Assembly (NCBI GenBank): GCA_030762935.1
Contig: CM060900.1
Location: 401,187,132 to 401,251,131, forward strand
Direction of reading: 5' to 3'
From: Hymenopus coronatus
Lineage: Eukaryota; Arthropoda; Insecta; Mantodea; Hymenopodidae
DNA: 64,000 bases
The notes under the pieces are model-generated. The model was not told the origin of the DNA. It did no database searches and saw only the letters and a program-made list of their open reading frames with translations. The translations under genes and the position numbers were made by a program. Of the stretch, positions 8,379-19,787 are shown one piece after another (positions within the stretch are counted from its first letter, which is position 1; each line of letters starts with the position of its first letter).

Positions 8379-9507
8379 ATGGCTATCTTGAATGTTACTG
8401 AAGTACCAGTCTTCGACGACAAGATTGCTAAAGAAGAGAAACATGTATTACTGCCCTACAACACATCAGCGCTAGACGCAAATGATGAGATTAGAATTCC
8501 ATGTCAAGCTGAATATTTATACACTCTAGCTAGCAGAAGTTATCTTTATATAGAAGGATCTCTCACCAAGGACAATGTATGGCCAACAACTGCAAAATTC
8601 ACCAATAATGCATTTGCATTCATGTTTGATGAGATTCGTTTGGATCTGAATGGGTGCACTATTGACAGAACTAGAAATCCCGGAATCTCAACAACGATGC
8701 TCAACTTTGCAACCCTCAATCCAATGGAAATGCTTCGCCTGTATAATGCAGGATGGACGTATCCGCAAGAAAATGCAGATATTGTGAATGCTGCAAATGG
8801 GGCATTCAACGCCATAGTTCCTCTGGCAATGCTTCTAGGTTTTGCAGATGATCACAAGGAACCCGTTCTAAATAGAAAACTTGAATTGGTTCGCATTCGA
8901 TCAACGGATTCCAAGAAGTGCCTTCACCATGAGGGAGCAGAACCGCCAATTCTAAAATTGACAAGAATAGAAAGGAGGATGCCTGTCATTCGCCTTACCG
9001 ACTCTGAAAAAATAGACATTCTAAAAAGTTGTCAAAGCTGATAAACCTCTGCATATCGCATTTCGAACCATGGATCTTCATACTCAGCCCGCAGTTCCTC
9101 AGACCAAATCAACCTCCAAACTCGAAAAGCCTCGTTTTGTTATAGTTGGAGCCCAGACTGCAAGATTAAATGATGCTACGAAAGACTGTTCAATATTTGA
9201 TCATTGCAACATTACGAATCTGAAACTTTATCGCAACAGCGAGTGTTACCCCTATAATAACATGAATTTAGACTTTGGAAATTCAAAATTTGCATCTCTG
9301 TAGGAGATGTATTCAAGATTTCAAAATTCATATTATGGGAAGGATAATTATCCCCTCTTGAAGAGAAAAGATTTTCTTCAGTATGCACCACTATTTGTCA
9401 CCGATTGCTCACATCAGCCAGAAGAGGCTGTCACTGGAGCCGTCAATATTAGACTAGAAATTCAAGCATCTGCTAATATTCCAGTGCAGACAACCTGTTC
9501 TGTCTAA
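8379..9507 (+). pseudogene. Major capsid protein (double jelly-roll), broken
   Basis: The first part (8379-9041) starts MAILNVTEVPVFDDKIAKEE and contains segments typical of Polinton capsid proteins: YLYIEG, AFAFMFDEIRLDLNG, LNPMEMLRLYNAGW and PLAMLLGFADD. A one-base frameshift near 9020-9030 moves the frame to one that continues through LHIAFRTMDLHTQP and FDHCNITNLKLYRNSECYPY to a TAG at 9301-9303, and then in the same frame (MYSRFQNSYYG) to the stop after 9505. About 375 codons would be the total length, slightly short for the family, with a small internal deletion suspected around 9110-9125. The protein would form the hexons of the particle. One frameshift plus one nonsense codon inactivate it. 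It converges with the minus-strand gene ending at 9543. Confidence 0.85.
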
Positions 9508-9542
9508 TTCTACATGACAAGGTTTTTACATATAAACCTCTT

Positions 9543-10079
9543 TCACATGTTGTTCAGAGTGTAATTTAGATGAAATAAATAAGTAAAGCATGATTGTGCA
9601 TAAAATATTTTATTCATTGCATTATACATTTCCACAATCTTCCTTCTCCCACTCCTGCTTCTAGCATAATATGAGGATCTTGATACATGAACATCATGCA
9701 AGCATGTTAAATGTCTTTCAATATATGATTTGAGTCTTTTTAATTCACTTATTTCACAGCCACTTAGAGTAATATCATGATCGTTTAAACACGTATTAAC
9801 AAACTTGATTTCATTATTCATGAATATAATGGCATTGTGTGCATACACCACATGTTCACTATATTCGACACATGGAAACTTATTTTCTCCCGAATATGTT
9901 TCGAACACTGCAATATTTTCCTTAATTATATACCAGTCTGGCTCTGTTAAATATACATAGGATGAATCACTCGTTGCATGTATGAATAGAGAAGGAAGTT
10001 CATGATAAAGCCCAATGCACACAGAATGGTCTGGTGAAATTGATGCAACCTTCAGCATAACCTCATCAATTGGCTGCAT
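9543..10079 (-). CDS. Unknown Polinton-associated protein, 178 residues
   Basis: An open frame from ATG 10079 (MQPIDEVMLKVASISPDHSV) with no internal stop. I do not recognise a family. It has a mixed alpha/beta look: several beta-like stretches (SLFIHATSDSSYVYL, NAIIFMNNEIKFV), a Cys pair (GCEI.., TCLHD), and a Ser/Arg-rich stretch (RSSYYARSRSGRRK) before a hydrophobic end. There is no signal peptide or clear membrane span. It lies between the capsid gene and the spliced small gene in the latter's orientation, so it could be a second cistron or an alternative terminal coding exon of that transcript. Intactness next to broken genes argues for a real ORF, but codon evidence alone is modest. Confidence 0.5.
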   Translation of the reverse strand: MQPIDEVMLKVASISPDHSVCIGLYHELPSLFIHATSDSSYVYLTEPDWYIIKENIAVFETYSGENKFPCVEYSEHVVYAHNAIIFMNNEIKFVNTCLNDHDITLSGCEISELKRLKSYIERHLTCLHDVHVSRSSYYARSRSGRRKIVEMYNAMNKIFYAQSCFTYLFHLNYTLNNM

Positions 10080-10164
10080 CTTTTCCTGGAAGTGGCTCTA
10101 GGATGAAAACGATCACATCCTCGTATGGGTTCTTCTTCTTCCTTTCTGCTTTCTTCTCTCTCTT

Positions 10165-10776
10165 TCATGACCTGCAAGGAAAGAACAAGTAATCTTAGAA
10201 GTGAGCATACACACTACTTACATGTATACATCAGCATTCATGTGGACTCTCACACTCACACACCTGCAACACATAAATGGAAGGATATATTAATAGTCAT
10301 CCTGCTGCATGCATCAGCCTCCTGAAATAAAAACAACTGAGTTTAATGTTTTATAGTTAGCAACTAAAAAGAAAAGTGTATTCTCACCTCTCTGCTTTAG
10401 CAGGCTTCTGGGAAGTTCCTTTACCATCAACTGATACTTTAGAAGCGCTCTCATCCACTTCATCTACATCTTGTCTGTCAGTATCCAGCTCCGATGGAGG
10501 CACCGGCTCGCTCACATGATCTCTGCAACATATATAAACGATGCATGACTGTTGTTACATTAAAATTGACTAACACAATTTTTTTTTAATATATACTTAC
10601 GATTTATTTTGCTGATAGATGTTACAACACTCGGTGCACGGGAATGAACTTGTAAACTGCTTGTGGCAAGAAGGTTTGCTGCATACAGTCGAATGCAACT
10701 TCCCATCGCATGACTCCTGATAATCAGCCATTATGTGCTCCCACAATTCCAGTCCAACCGTTTCCTCGTCTTCCAT
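10165..10776 (-). CDS. Predicted spliced cysteine-rich small protein (four exons)
   Basis: Starting at ATG 10776 the exon runs to 10601 and ends at a canonical GTAAGT donor. A 78-bp intron ends with a pyrimidine-poor TTGCAG and exon 2 is 10522-10388, ending at GTGAGA. A 42-bp exon (10263-10222) lies between TTGCAG and GTAAGT, and the terminal exon starts at 10171 after CCTTGCAG. Joined, the parts give 360 nt (119 residues plus stop); skipping the 42-bp exon also keeps the frame (105 residues). The first exon encodes seven cysteines and several histidines (SCDGKLHSTVCSKPSCHKQF, then CTECC), suggesting a zinc-binding module, followed by an acidic Asp/Glu/Ser-rich part. No family recognised. The splice model is prediction only. 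Confidence 0.5.
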
Positions 10777-10830
10777 TGCACTTCACTACAGATCTAGCTC
10801 CTGAGGCATCCTCTTATATACACTTAGAGA
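10777..10830 (-). promoter_or_regulatory. TATA promoter of the spliced gene
   Basis: On the minus strand TATATAAGAG (10820-10811) lies about 35-45 bp before ATG 10776. A near-palindrome GAGACACGTGCTGTCTC sits immediately upstream (about 10826-10842) and holds a CACGTG E-box core. Spacing fits a short leader of around ten bases. Confidence 0.5.
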
Positions 10831-11085
10831 CACGTGCTGTCTCGCTCTTTTAACGAGCGCCAGCTGCTAGTGGTTCGCCAGAACATGCTCTCTTGCAAGA
10901 TAGATCCTGTTTCAGACAAACAGGCTCACACTTATTGTACTAGTAATTTGTTTTCATACACACACAACCCTCCAGAGACACGTGATGTCTCACTCTTTCC
11001 GGACGCTAGCTGCTAAGAACTTCCCAGAAACTGCACGTCAGAGATTTCAGCCAATCAGACTCGAACTCATTGCATTAGTAATTTA
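10825..11085. repeat. Imperfect ~147-bp duplication with CACGTG palindromes
   Basis: AGAGACACGTGCTGTCTCGC near 10826 recurs as AGAGACACGTGATGTCTCAC near 10974. GCCAGCTGCTAG/CGCTAGCTGCTA, and TACTAGTAATTTGTTT/CATTAGTAATTTATTT, follow at matching distances in both. The sequence is therefore two diverged copies of an approximately 147-bp unit at the right flank of the provirus. Confidence 0.7.
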
Positions 11086-11560
11086 TTTACCCCCCGCACA
11101 CTCACAACACCCAATCACACAATAAACACACGCAGATACCACATACCTCACATCACTCATCTCTCTCACACCCTCACATCTCCAAACCCTCAAGCAACAA
11201 CTCGTCATGGATATTTCTTACCCTAAGACAGATTTTGAGATGAAATTTCATACGCCCGACATCGGTTCATTAACTTTTTTTTAAACTCGTGTAATTACTA
11301 ATTTACCCATTTCATGATTTAGACCACCATGCAACAAAACACATGCCTCCCACCACCCATCTCTCACATGGTGAAACCACATGCACCCAATCCACAATTA
11401 CTACATACACCCCCACCCGCATCTCTCCCACCCTTAAAATACACACCCTCTGAATCCCGAACACGTGATACTTTATATAAATTACACATTTCCCATTGGA
11501 CAAAACCAATCATCATACATTCACCCCTACTCCAACCACCATTCAACCAAACGAACATCA
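11085..11560. other. G-poor, C/A-rich flank of the provirus
   Basis: From 11085 to 11210 and again from 11320 to 11560 the plus strand is made almost only of C, A and T, with CACAC, CCACC and CTCTC runs. It contains another CACGTG followed by TTTATATAAATT near 11473-11487 and the inverted pair CCATTGGACAAAACCAAT near 11494-11511. No gene is supported; open frames here are low-complexity. It may be the element's terminal region, but no partner repeat is in the window. Confidence 0.45.
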
Positions 11561-11569
11561 AGAGTTGCG

Positions 11570-11700
11570 GGAATTTAGGGGGGGCAGGTTTTGCAGGAAT
11601 CGAACCCATAGACTCTGCTCTAGCCTTTGCCCTCGCCTGGATTCGACGTCTTGCGTTCTGCTTTGGAACAGACAAAATCATTCTACTCCTAAACATTTGT
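11570..11700 (-). repeat. tRNA-like SINE fragment
   Basis: On the minus strand GGGTTCGATTCCTGC (about 11594-11608) matches a Pol III B box; the surrounding sequence shows no intact tRNA fold. Probably a degraded SINE head. Confidence 0.3.
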
Positions 11701-11754
11701 TATTTGAATTAAAATCTTTAAAAGCAATTTTTTAGAAAAATAAAGTTTTCGAAA

Positions 11755-11940
11755 ACTTCTCCATATAAGGTGTTTTGTGGAGGAGAATATTTCTTCAAAG
11801 TCTTCTTATAGTATCCTTGAAAGATGGAAAATTAAATACCAAGTTTTGTATTAACCGACTTTTCGTATTCTCGATGAAATCTTGAATTAAATTTTTGGGC
11901 AGAATACAAATACATCCCCTACTTCTATACGTAGATGAGA
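11755..11940 (+). repeat. Interspersed non-coding repeat family R, diverged copy
   Basis: Shares the segment ACCAAGTTTTGTATTAACC..TTTTCGTATT and the terminal part (..GGCAGAATACAAATACATCCCCTACTTCTA..) with the better copies at 54.9-55.8 kb and 59.0-59.9 kb. Confidence 0.45.
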
Positions 11941-13685
11941 AAGGGCAAACTGTATGAAGGCTGCAGAAACTGTCAGTGTATTGTATGTTATAGTTCTATA
12001 GTAGAACAAGAACTTAGGCAAAGGAAGCTCTGTCGTTTATTCTTGTTATTTAATGGAAGCATTCACATAGAGCCACGTAGCGTATTAGAGAACGCAAGAG
12101 TTTACACCCGTGTAGTTTAATGGAAGAAGTATGTAACGTGGTATGTAATGTAAAATATTCCAACCTCAAACGCTTTGTTTGCGTTGCATGCATAAAGGAA
12201 GAATTCTACATTTCATTCTCCATGTGTTGCCAGGATTTGAACAGCACACGAGATTTTGAGCCTTCTAGTATGTAACCATAAACATTCTACTCTTCTATTT
12301 AGTCCTGCCAAGCCATTGTACGACATGTCGCCAGAGGATGCTCTGCTGTTTGAGTGGTTCAACATCGTTCTATGCTTTATATTATAAAGACTGGTGAAAT
12401 ATACATATTGGCTATTATTGGTTATGTTATTTAATTTGAAACTTACAGTATGCTCGGAAGATTTCCGCATTCATTAAAATAGATTTAGAAATCCATGCCC
12501 ACTTCTTGGGTTTCACCTGTGACTGCAATGTGATCAGCCAGCCTTACAGATAAAGTGAGCCGCAGAGGTGTACTCAAGTAAGGGATGCCAATTTAGCAGG
12601 TTCCACAATCGAGACGTTAATCTCTACTGTTGCAGCGAAAAACATTTTTGCTACCAAGTGGTTCTTAAAGACATAAATAAAACCAGCTCTTTCATCACAT
12701 ATGTAGAGCAAATAAGTAATAGTTATGATAATTATCGTGTATTTCAAAACCTAGCTACTCAGGTAAATTTAAAAATAAAAGAAGAGAAAAACACAGTAAT
12801 CGACCAGGCTAAGTTGCAAATTTATGTACAGTTCCTAACCTCTGCTTAATTAAATAGAACGGAAAATTATTACATGTTTACATCAAGTGAATATTTTAAG
12901 TCAACTCCACTGCAATACTTCCCTGTGGTATAATCTGAAAGGCTCGTAGTTTCGAAGTTCAGTAATCCTATTTACGTAGTAAAATTTGAACATATTGCTA
13001 TGAAGGATTTTAGAAGGGCATCTAGCTGGATTCTACATAATAGCATGTTATTACAACGCTGAACCTTTTCTAAAGTAATGACAAATTATTCAACATCTAT
13101 ACTAAATTGTACAACATTTCGGTATATTAAGTAGTATCTATTCATAGCATTAGTATAGTAATAGCAATATCTTTCTTTTACATAGGTTTCAGTTTTCATA
13201 CTTTAACACTAAAATATGTATTTTACTCAACAACCTCCTCTCATGTTGATTTTTTCGTCCTATCCCGTTATGAAGCTTTCTCTTTTTAATATTTTGTTTC
13301 GTCGAGTCTTCCTTCTACATTAATTAATACCTCCCGAAGTTAATCATGAAATCGTCAAACTGGTGAGAGAGGGAGGGGCTGCATGTACATACGAAGAAGC
13401 GCGATAAAATATGACTCGATATACGTAGTAGACTAGCTTACGTTTCATTAGTGGAAGGTTCGGTAGAGAGATGGATGTAATTTAAAGTTTACTTGTGGTG
13501 AAAAATAATGAGCACAAACTTTTAGATTAGAAAGTCAGTATCAAAATGAGAATACGTCGCAGAAGCCTTTTGCTGTATTGCGTGCGGCAACATGAAATCA
13601 TTCATGTGGGAGTCTCTGATTTTGAAGCCTGTTTCTGCCGTGTCAGAGGAACAAAATAAAATATTGTGCAGTACTAATAACAGTG
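11941..13685. other. No supportable gene
   Basis: AT-rich DNA. A degenerate tRNA-like stretch with TGTTCAAATCC (B-box-like) lies on the minus strand at about 12221-12325. The rest shows no gene or clear repeat. Confidence 0.4.
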
Positions 13686-13689
13686 ATCG

Positions 13690-14015
13690 TCATCTCATAT
13701 TAATTTGTCCTCCGGGGTCTAAGGATAACATGCTAGCCTCTAGTTCCCAAGTTAGCGGATTGAAACATCGCGGAGTGCCATGGATTTTTTCGGGCGTAAA
13801 AATGTTAACATGCTTCCGTCGGAACGGAAGTAAAGCTTTAGATCGTGTGTCGTAGAGTTACGGCATGTAAAATAACATCAAACCTGATAAAGAGAACTCT
13901 GAGCAAAATTAAGCGGCCCTTCATGTCCAGTATAATTATAGAATGGGGCGCTGAGAACCGCAGCAGTTAAAGAGCATCCATAAATAAGACTCAATTTAAA
14001 TTGCTTTGTTTCTTA
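13690..14015 (+). repeat. SINE family II copy
   Basis: tRNA-like head (TCCTCCGGGGTCTAAGG..) followed by TTTTTTCGGGCGTAAAAATG, CTTCCGTCGGAACGGAAGTAAAGCT, GTGTCGTAGAGTTACGGC, AAGCGGCCC and GGGGCGCTGAGAACCGCAGCAG. The same order of blocks is found at 21.41, 38.56 (minus) and 62.2 kb (minus). Confidence 0.75.
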
Positions 14016-14062
14016 TGAGTTTTCCTTCCGCGTACAATGGCCTTCGCTTTTCCATTGATTGG

Positions 14063-15443
14063 CTAAGTACACCTTTGAATGAAGATATTCATACTGTATA
14101 ACAGTGGCTTGCAACCTTTTTTCTCCGCTACCCCCAATGACACTTTTCCATTCCAGCCTGTATCCGTCAGATAAGCTAATTGGCAAATCCACTCTTCGTC
14201 TTCAAAATGCTTCCCCAGATTGGATTTCAGTTTTGTAAAGAAACATTTTACCTCACTTTTCTGTTCAACAGGACGATTCAATATGATAACCAGCGCAACT
14301 TGGTGTGCAAAAACAATTGAGTGTGTGTGGTTCCCACCTCCTCACACATGTTTTTGAACAGTTATGAGTTCAGTGCACGTGACTTTATTAAATTGACTAC
14401 TTTTACAGCTGTGTTCAAAGTTTCGTATAAATCAGGATTTTTTTTTTCGCTACCAAATCATTTTGGGGTTAATTTGTCGAATACGATTTATAAGACCGCT
14501 TTTTTTACTTGGCAATGAAGCAGCATCATCTATGGACAAACTTACACACCAGTTCCATGACAAAATAAATGTTAATGAATGTCAAGAGTTTTAAAAACAT
14601 CCTCACCCCTTGTGTGTTCTAGTAAGTGTTTACATCCTAGAATTTCATCAGCAATAGCACCCTTTTTAACGTCAAAATACCGAACATATTTAAGTTGCTC
14701 AGCATCTTTAGACACACCTACCGACTCATCAATTTGAATGGCAAATATGTTGTCTATTTGAAAATGTTCTATTATTTGGTCAACAATATCTTGTGCCACA
14801 TCATGAATTCTACACCCTTCACTTGTGTTTTGATTACTTTAGCGGAATCTTTGTGTAACATTTTATCTGCTATAATCAAAGAACCAGGAATAATAAGAGA
14901 TTCAACTGCGGTATAAGGTGATTTATTTTTTTGCAACTAGGAACGCTAACTCATACGATGTCTCATCTTAGTTGATTTTGTAAAATTGAGTATCACGTTT
15001 GAACTCTTATTCAAATTTTTGCTTTGCGCCGGAAAAAAATCGACTGACTTGCCCTTACATTCTCTGTGATTGGTTATCAAATGTCTGTGAAGTAAGAATG
15101 GTTTCATAGAATTATTCGACCGAGTTTCGTTGCAAATAATGCAGAGGGAAAGAAGTGGATCACACATATTTGACACGAATCCATATTTAATTTAAGATTC
15201 ACTATAATATCTGTATTTCACATTTCTCGGGTTTTTCAATTTACTCGTAGATGGTTCAACTTCAACACCATGTTCATCAATGTCCCGTGGTGGAATAAGC
15301 ATTGTCGCACTTTTCACTTTCGGTGGTTCAGCATTATCGACACTATCTCTTATTTCACTTAGTTTACGTCTTCCTCTTATTACGAATTTACCCATCCTAC
15401 AACAAAAGTTAAAATAGTGGAATATCAAAATAAAGACATTCAT
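14063..15443 (-). pseudogene. hAT transposase (BED zinc-finger type), fragmented
   Basis: Four stretches in one orientation match a ZBED5/FAM200-like hAT transposase. At 15443-15192 lies an N-terminal part (MGKFVIRGRRKLSEI..). At 15176-14946 a BED-like finger region reads LCIICNETRSNNSMKPFLLHRHL. At 14799-14572 the catalytic-domain start reads AIQIDESVGVS, with the first catalytic Asp in the QIDES context. At 14281-14063 comes FEDEEWICQLAYLTD. Frameshifts and stops separate them, and the C-terminal dimerisation domain is missing. Such enzymes cut and paste hAT elements. No terminal inverted repeats were recognised. Confidence 0.7.
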
Positions 15444-18400
15444 CAGCTCACAAATATATAGAATGAGATGTTAAACTTTGAGTAAAGAAAACGAAGCTGC
15501 ACCTATCAGTCACGAAAATACACTGGGTGCTGAACTGTCGGCAGATTAACAGTTAACTAACGTAGATTCTCAGACATGTTATTGTTGTCGGCGTTTGAAA
15601 CAAACAACACAAATTATTAGCGAACGCAGCGGTATGTTATGATTGTTGGGTATACCGGAAAGGCAGTTCAAATCTCTCTGGTGGAAATATTTTTCGTTAC
15701 TTTGTGATCATTCAGGAAACATATTATATGTACTCCTAAGAAGTCTTCTCGTGCCCCAGGTTGAATATGCCTGCTCTATACGATGTAAGGTCAGGCAATA
15801 AAAGCGATATAAACACTCTACCATGGTAGATGTATGTGATTTCGTCATTTGAGAAGCAGATTTAAAACGAAGCATCGTTCCTATATGTGTTAGTTGATAC
15901 ACATTTACACGTGTTTTAGATGCATTAACTTTTGTTGTATAATATATTTTATTCACGGTTATGAACATGCAAATTTGATACTTTTCTTTCGTATATTAAC
16001 GTAAATATTAATGTTAAACAAGAAAGCTTAGTTGGGAATAAGAGCGTATTCCACGACAGTAGCCAATAAGGTGGCTAGTCACTTGACAATTAAGAAATAA
16101 GAGGCAAAGTTATGTGGAACAAACCTTAAGTGTGTCTAATGTGTAGCCTACTGGATTGTGACTGGTGACTTCTCTTGTTAAGTACTCTTGTTAGTTTCTT
16201 ATTGTATACAAGCACCTACTCATTAGTTGAGACAATGGGTAAGGTATGTATCACAAATGAAGATGTTTCATTAACAGATTTTAGTTTTCTTCATGCAGCG
16301 GTTCTGTTTTTTATACTACATTAACAATTTCATGCTCCTAGCCACAAAATGCTTAGTTAGGCACTGCCCTTTTACTCTACAACTTTCTGAACATTGTTGT
16401 TCCACAGCCGGTATAATAGAATAGCTCAAGCAGCTGATAGAGTAATGGAGTGCAGTGGTAGAGTGATTTAAAACTTGGTTACACCCACAGTGTTAGAACG
16501 TAACACAAACGTATTTTAACAAGACAATTTTTGTTATTATTGATCTCATTTTCATATAAGATGCCCACTAGCGAAAACTAACTCATAGGAATTGAATGTG
16601 CTGTATTGAATATTCTGCAAATGCCCACCTCTAAGTAGAGATTATTTTCACCCGAAAGGGTTTGATGAACTTCATATTTTTTGTAGAAAGTATAATTGTG
16701 CCATCCCTGTACTTCAGAAGTACTATCTTAATTAGCAACGTTTAAGTCGTTTATATAATAAAATAACAAAACAAAAAAAATTGCTATGCGAAAGTTGTCA
16801 GATACATGTTTGTTGCCGGACAAATTTTACATTTTACTCAAAAGTCCCCAACTTAAGTACGCGATTAGCAAACATAATGACTCTGGGATAAGTTGCGAAA
16901 TTCTGAATAAATTTTGGGACCGGTCATTCTGACCATGGCTTTCTTGTAGCTTTACCGGGTTGCGGTGGTTTCTCTTTCGCCATTGATTGATTACCTTTCC
17001 CTCATTTCCTCTCATTTCAGTTTCCATTTCAAGTTTCAAGTAGGCTTATTGACTGTGCAATGTTGGACAGATGGCGCAGATACTTGGACATTGGAAAACT
17101 ATTCTTGGTCCTATAATATGGAAACCCTCTCTAAACCACCTCAATTGGTTCAAGCCCTCCCCCATCTCTGAGCAAACCTCCGTCGTTACTGGAGCATTAA
17201 CCTTAAAGCACCTCACCTCATACCTCAACCCAGAGTGAATCAATTATACTTATCAGCACTGGGAGAAATAAAACGGAACCGCAGGGAACATAGGCCACAG
17301 GCAGGCCGGCCGACAAAGACGCGCTGTTCCTTCTATTCCCTGGTGATTCACTCACCCACTTATAGTATGCGATTTGGCGTTTTGTTTATTAGAGCATGGT
17401 GAACGTGCGCGCACACACAGGGGCGTATTTTCTATAATGTCCCTTTTTTAAAATTCGGGGACCATAAAAAACCTTTAATTTGGTAAAATCTTCGATATCG
17501 AATTGTTATGATTAAATGCAAATTTAGGTATCTCTATGGTCCATGGTAAAGGAAACAAAACTAAACATAAAAGAAAAAAGTTTAAACCTAAATAAAAATA
17601 AGAATTTAAAGATAAAGGCAAAATTTCCTTTATACTAAGTATTAACTTGCCATGCCAATATAGAGGTAATGTACCTCGTACACAAATGAGAATTGTCACA
17701 TGTTCAAGGGCATTAACACGACGTACCTAAATCAACAACCCAGAAATAGTGAAATAACGAATGTTTCAGGAACGTCTTTTGCTATGAAGAAGGATTTCTT
17801 ATTATACGGCTGTTAATGGTATTTATTTGACAAGTGTATTTTCCCTGTGTAACTTTAAGCTACCTCTAGTTATATAAAATTAATAAAACTGAAAAAAAAT
17901 ATCCTACCAGTGTCTTAGATATGGAATTCGAATCAGAATCTTTAGGGCTACTTTTGAGAAAATTAAACATAAGATGCGTGTCTTCATGTAAAGTGTTATT
18001 TGGAATGTTTGAAATCTTCATCTGCACACATACACACACATATAAGAATGTATAGGACATCCCAGAATTAAAGCAATGCGTTGCAGTTGGTCCTAAATTG
18101 GTCCACTTTGCCCAGTTTTCAAATTTATGTGCAGTTTCAAGTTTCTGGCATTTGTATTGATAATCAGACCAAAGAAAATACTCAGGCTTCAAGTTAGTTA
18201 CACGGAAACCATGATCAACACATGTAAGTACACAACAGCAACAATGACACTCTGACAACAGGTAATAACTGGTGTGCACACAAGTATGAATAAAATTGGG
18301 GGTCGTTATCTACGTCACAACGTAAAGTCCGGTAAATGTTCAACCTAGTTTCTTTTCATCCTGTCTCTAATGCTTCGAGACCTCTATTATGGTTAAAATT

Positions 18401-18540
18401 AAGAACTGCAGAACGTATGAAAAATTGAAAAGAAGCCAAAGGCAAAATCAGAATGAAAATTCACTTTAAAGCAATCCAAGGATTGATGACTAAAGAAGAG
18501 AATAGAAACTACCCATGCATATATAAGGTATATATCCACA
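15444..18540. other. No supportable gene
   Basis: AT-rich intergenic DNA without a recognisable protein or RNA gene. The phrase CCAATAAGGTGGCTAGTCAC near 16069 recurs in related form near 29760 and 30250, hinting at a low-copy dispersed repeat. Confidence 0.4.
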
Positions 18541-18544
18541 CACA

Positions 18545-18690
18545 CGCACACACACTGCGCCGTGGCCGAGTAGTTAGATCCCTCGCCAACGCACTCCACT
18601 GGAGCACCACCTTCATTCCTTGTATCATCCATGCCATCGCCTGCGGTGCCACGAGTAGTAAAAGTGGGCGTTAAACACTATAAAAATACA
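18545..18690 (+). repeat. SINE family I copy, partly deleted
   Basis: Head GCGCCGTGGCCGAGTAGTTAG carries a Pol III A box; the B-box region is deleted. The tail CATTCCTTGTATCATC..GCCTGCGGTGCCA..GGGCGTTAAACACTATAAA matches the other family I copies. Confidence 0.8.
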
Positions 18691-19550
18691 CCCAGTGTTC
18701 AGGTAGGAAATACTTGGTTCTCGGCTAAAAATAACGCAGTTATAAGATATTAAAATTGGTTTCCAACGCAGATAAGTCGACATTAAATCAAAGTCAGATG
18801 AAAACCTAGCTTGGAATGTCTTTAAAATTGATACGCGAGAATAGAAATAGCAATTTTCAAGGGCGTTCATTATTCGCGTTCTCAAAATATACTGCCATAA
18901 AGTTCACTCAAATCTCGAACAGATCACTTGATAGTGCAATACTTTCCACTTCCTTCTTGCGTGGTTTATCCTACTCTACAGGTATTTATTGAATTGTTTC
19001 TGTGGCTTAATGTGTAACGCTAAAGCTGATGTCCCGAAGGTCATTGGTTCGTTTCCTTCAAAGGACTTAACTTGTTTTCTATCTTATTTTAAATTCATAC
19101 AAAAAAGTGCTGCTTGGTGGATGTTTTAAACTCGAAAAGAAATACTGCCTATTGTGCGAAGTTTATGTAATAACCGTTATACCGGAAAAATGCGCTCTCC
19201 GGGCAGGAGAAAGGGCCGAGGAGGGTCAGCCGTGTGACATGTTACGTAAACAACGGAACATTTGAGATACAGAATAAAAGGTATCCTAAAATGTCGAGAA
19301 ATTTTCCTCATGAACATATGTACCGACTGCACTATCCTTGCGAATAAAAATTAAAAAGTTAGGTGGCAAAGAAAGGCGCTTGTTTTTTTTATGTAACATG
19401 TGTAAACACCTAAAAAATATAAAATGTAACACTAAAATGTACATAACCTTTTAAAAGCTGTGTATAATTTGCCGGCTGTTCCATATTCTAATTATGCAAG
19501 AAGCATAGTAAGAGGGTTAAAATCACTCAACACAAGCATTGTGCAAATAC
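18691..19550. other. No supportable gene
   Basis: Contains only a weak tRNA-like stretch near 19000-19065 (..TGGCTTAATGTGTAACGC..TTGGTTCGTTTCC) that may be another SINE head. Confidence 0.35.
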
Positions 19551-19787
19551 ATACAATAAAACCTCGTTAATCCGGATTAATTGAGGCTGAGAGTTTTCAG
19601 AATTGGAAAATGTCCGGATTAACAGAAATAAAAGAAAACAAATTCAATTTCATGAATAAAAACATTATATGTAGCATGTGCCGTAATAAGGTAATAAAGC
19701 ACAGCACCTGTGTTGATATTACAAGTTATCTATTATTTCTTTACTTTGGTTTAAGAAATAACTGTCAATTTTCACATCTTCACAAAT

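Larger units (their letters stand above)
1..11560. mobile_element. Polinton/Maverick (adintovirus-like) provirus, decayed, left end outside window
   Basis: A block of virus-type genes sits together: PolB fragment, rve integrase with chromodomain, DUF8207-like protein, fibre-like protein, packaging ATPase, phospholipase A2 protein, adenain-like protease, penton and major capsid protein. This combination is characteristic of Polintons and the related adintoviruses. Genes from integrase to ATPase run on the minus strand and PLA2 to capsid on the plus strand, diverging from a short promoter region at 6439-6485. Most genes carry stops or frameshifts, so the copy is an old integrated one. No terminal inverted repeat pair could be seen because the left end lies outside the window; the right edge is placed where the C/A-rich flank gives way to tRNA-like repeat DNA. 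Confidence 0.9.

Noticed and set aside
11312..11735. Several overlapping open frames of 65-127 residues
   Set aside because: They arise from C/A-rich low-complexity sequence and read different frames of the same tract.
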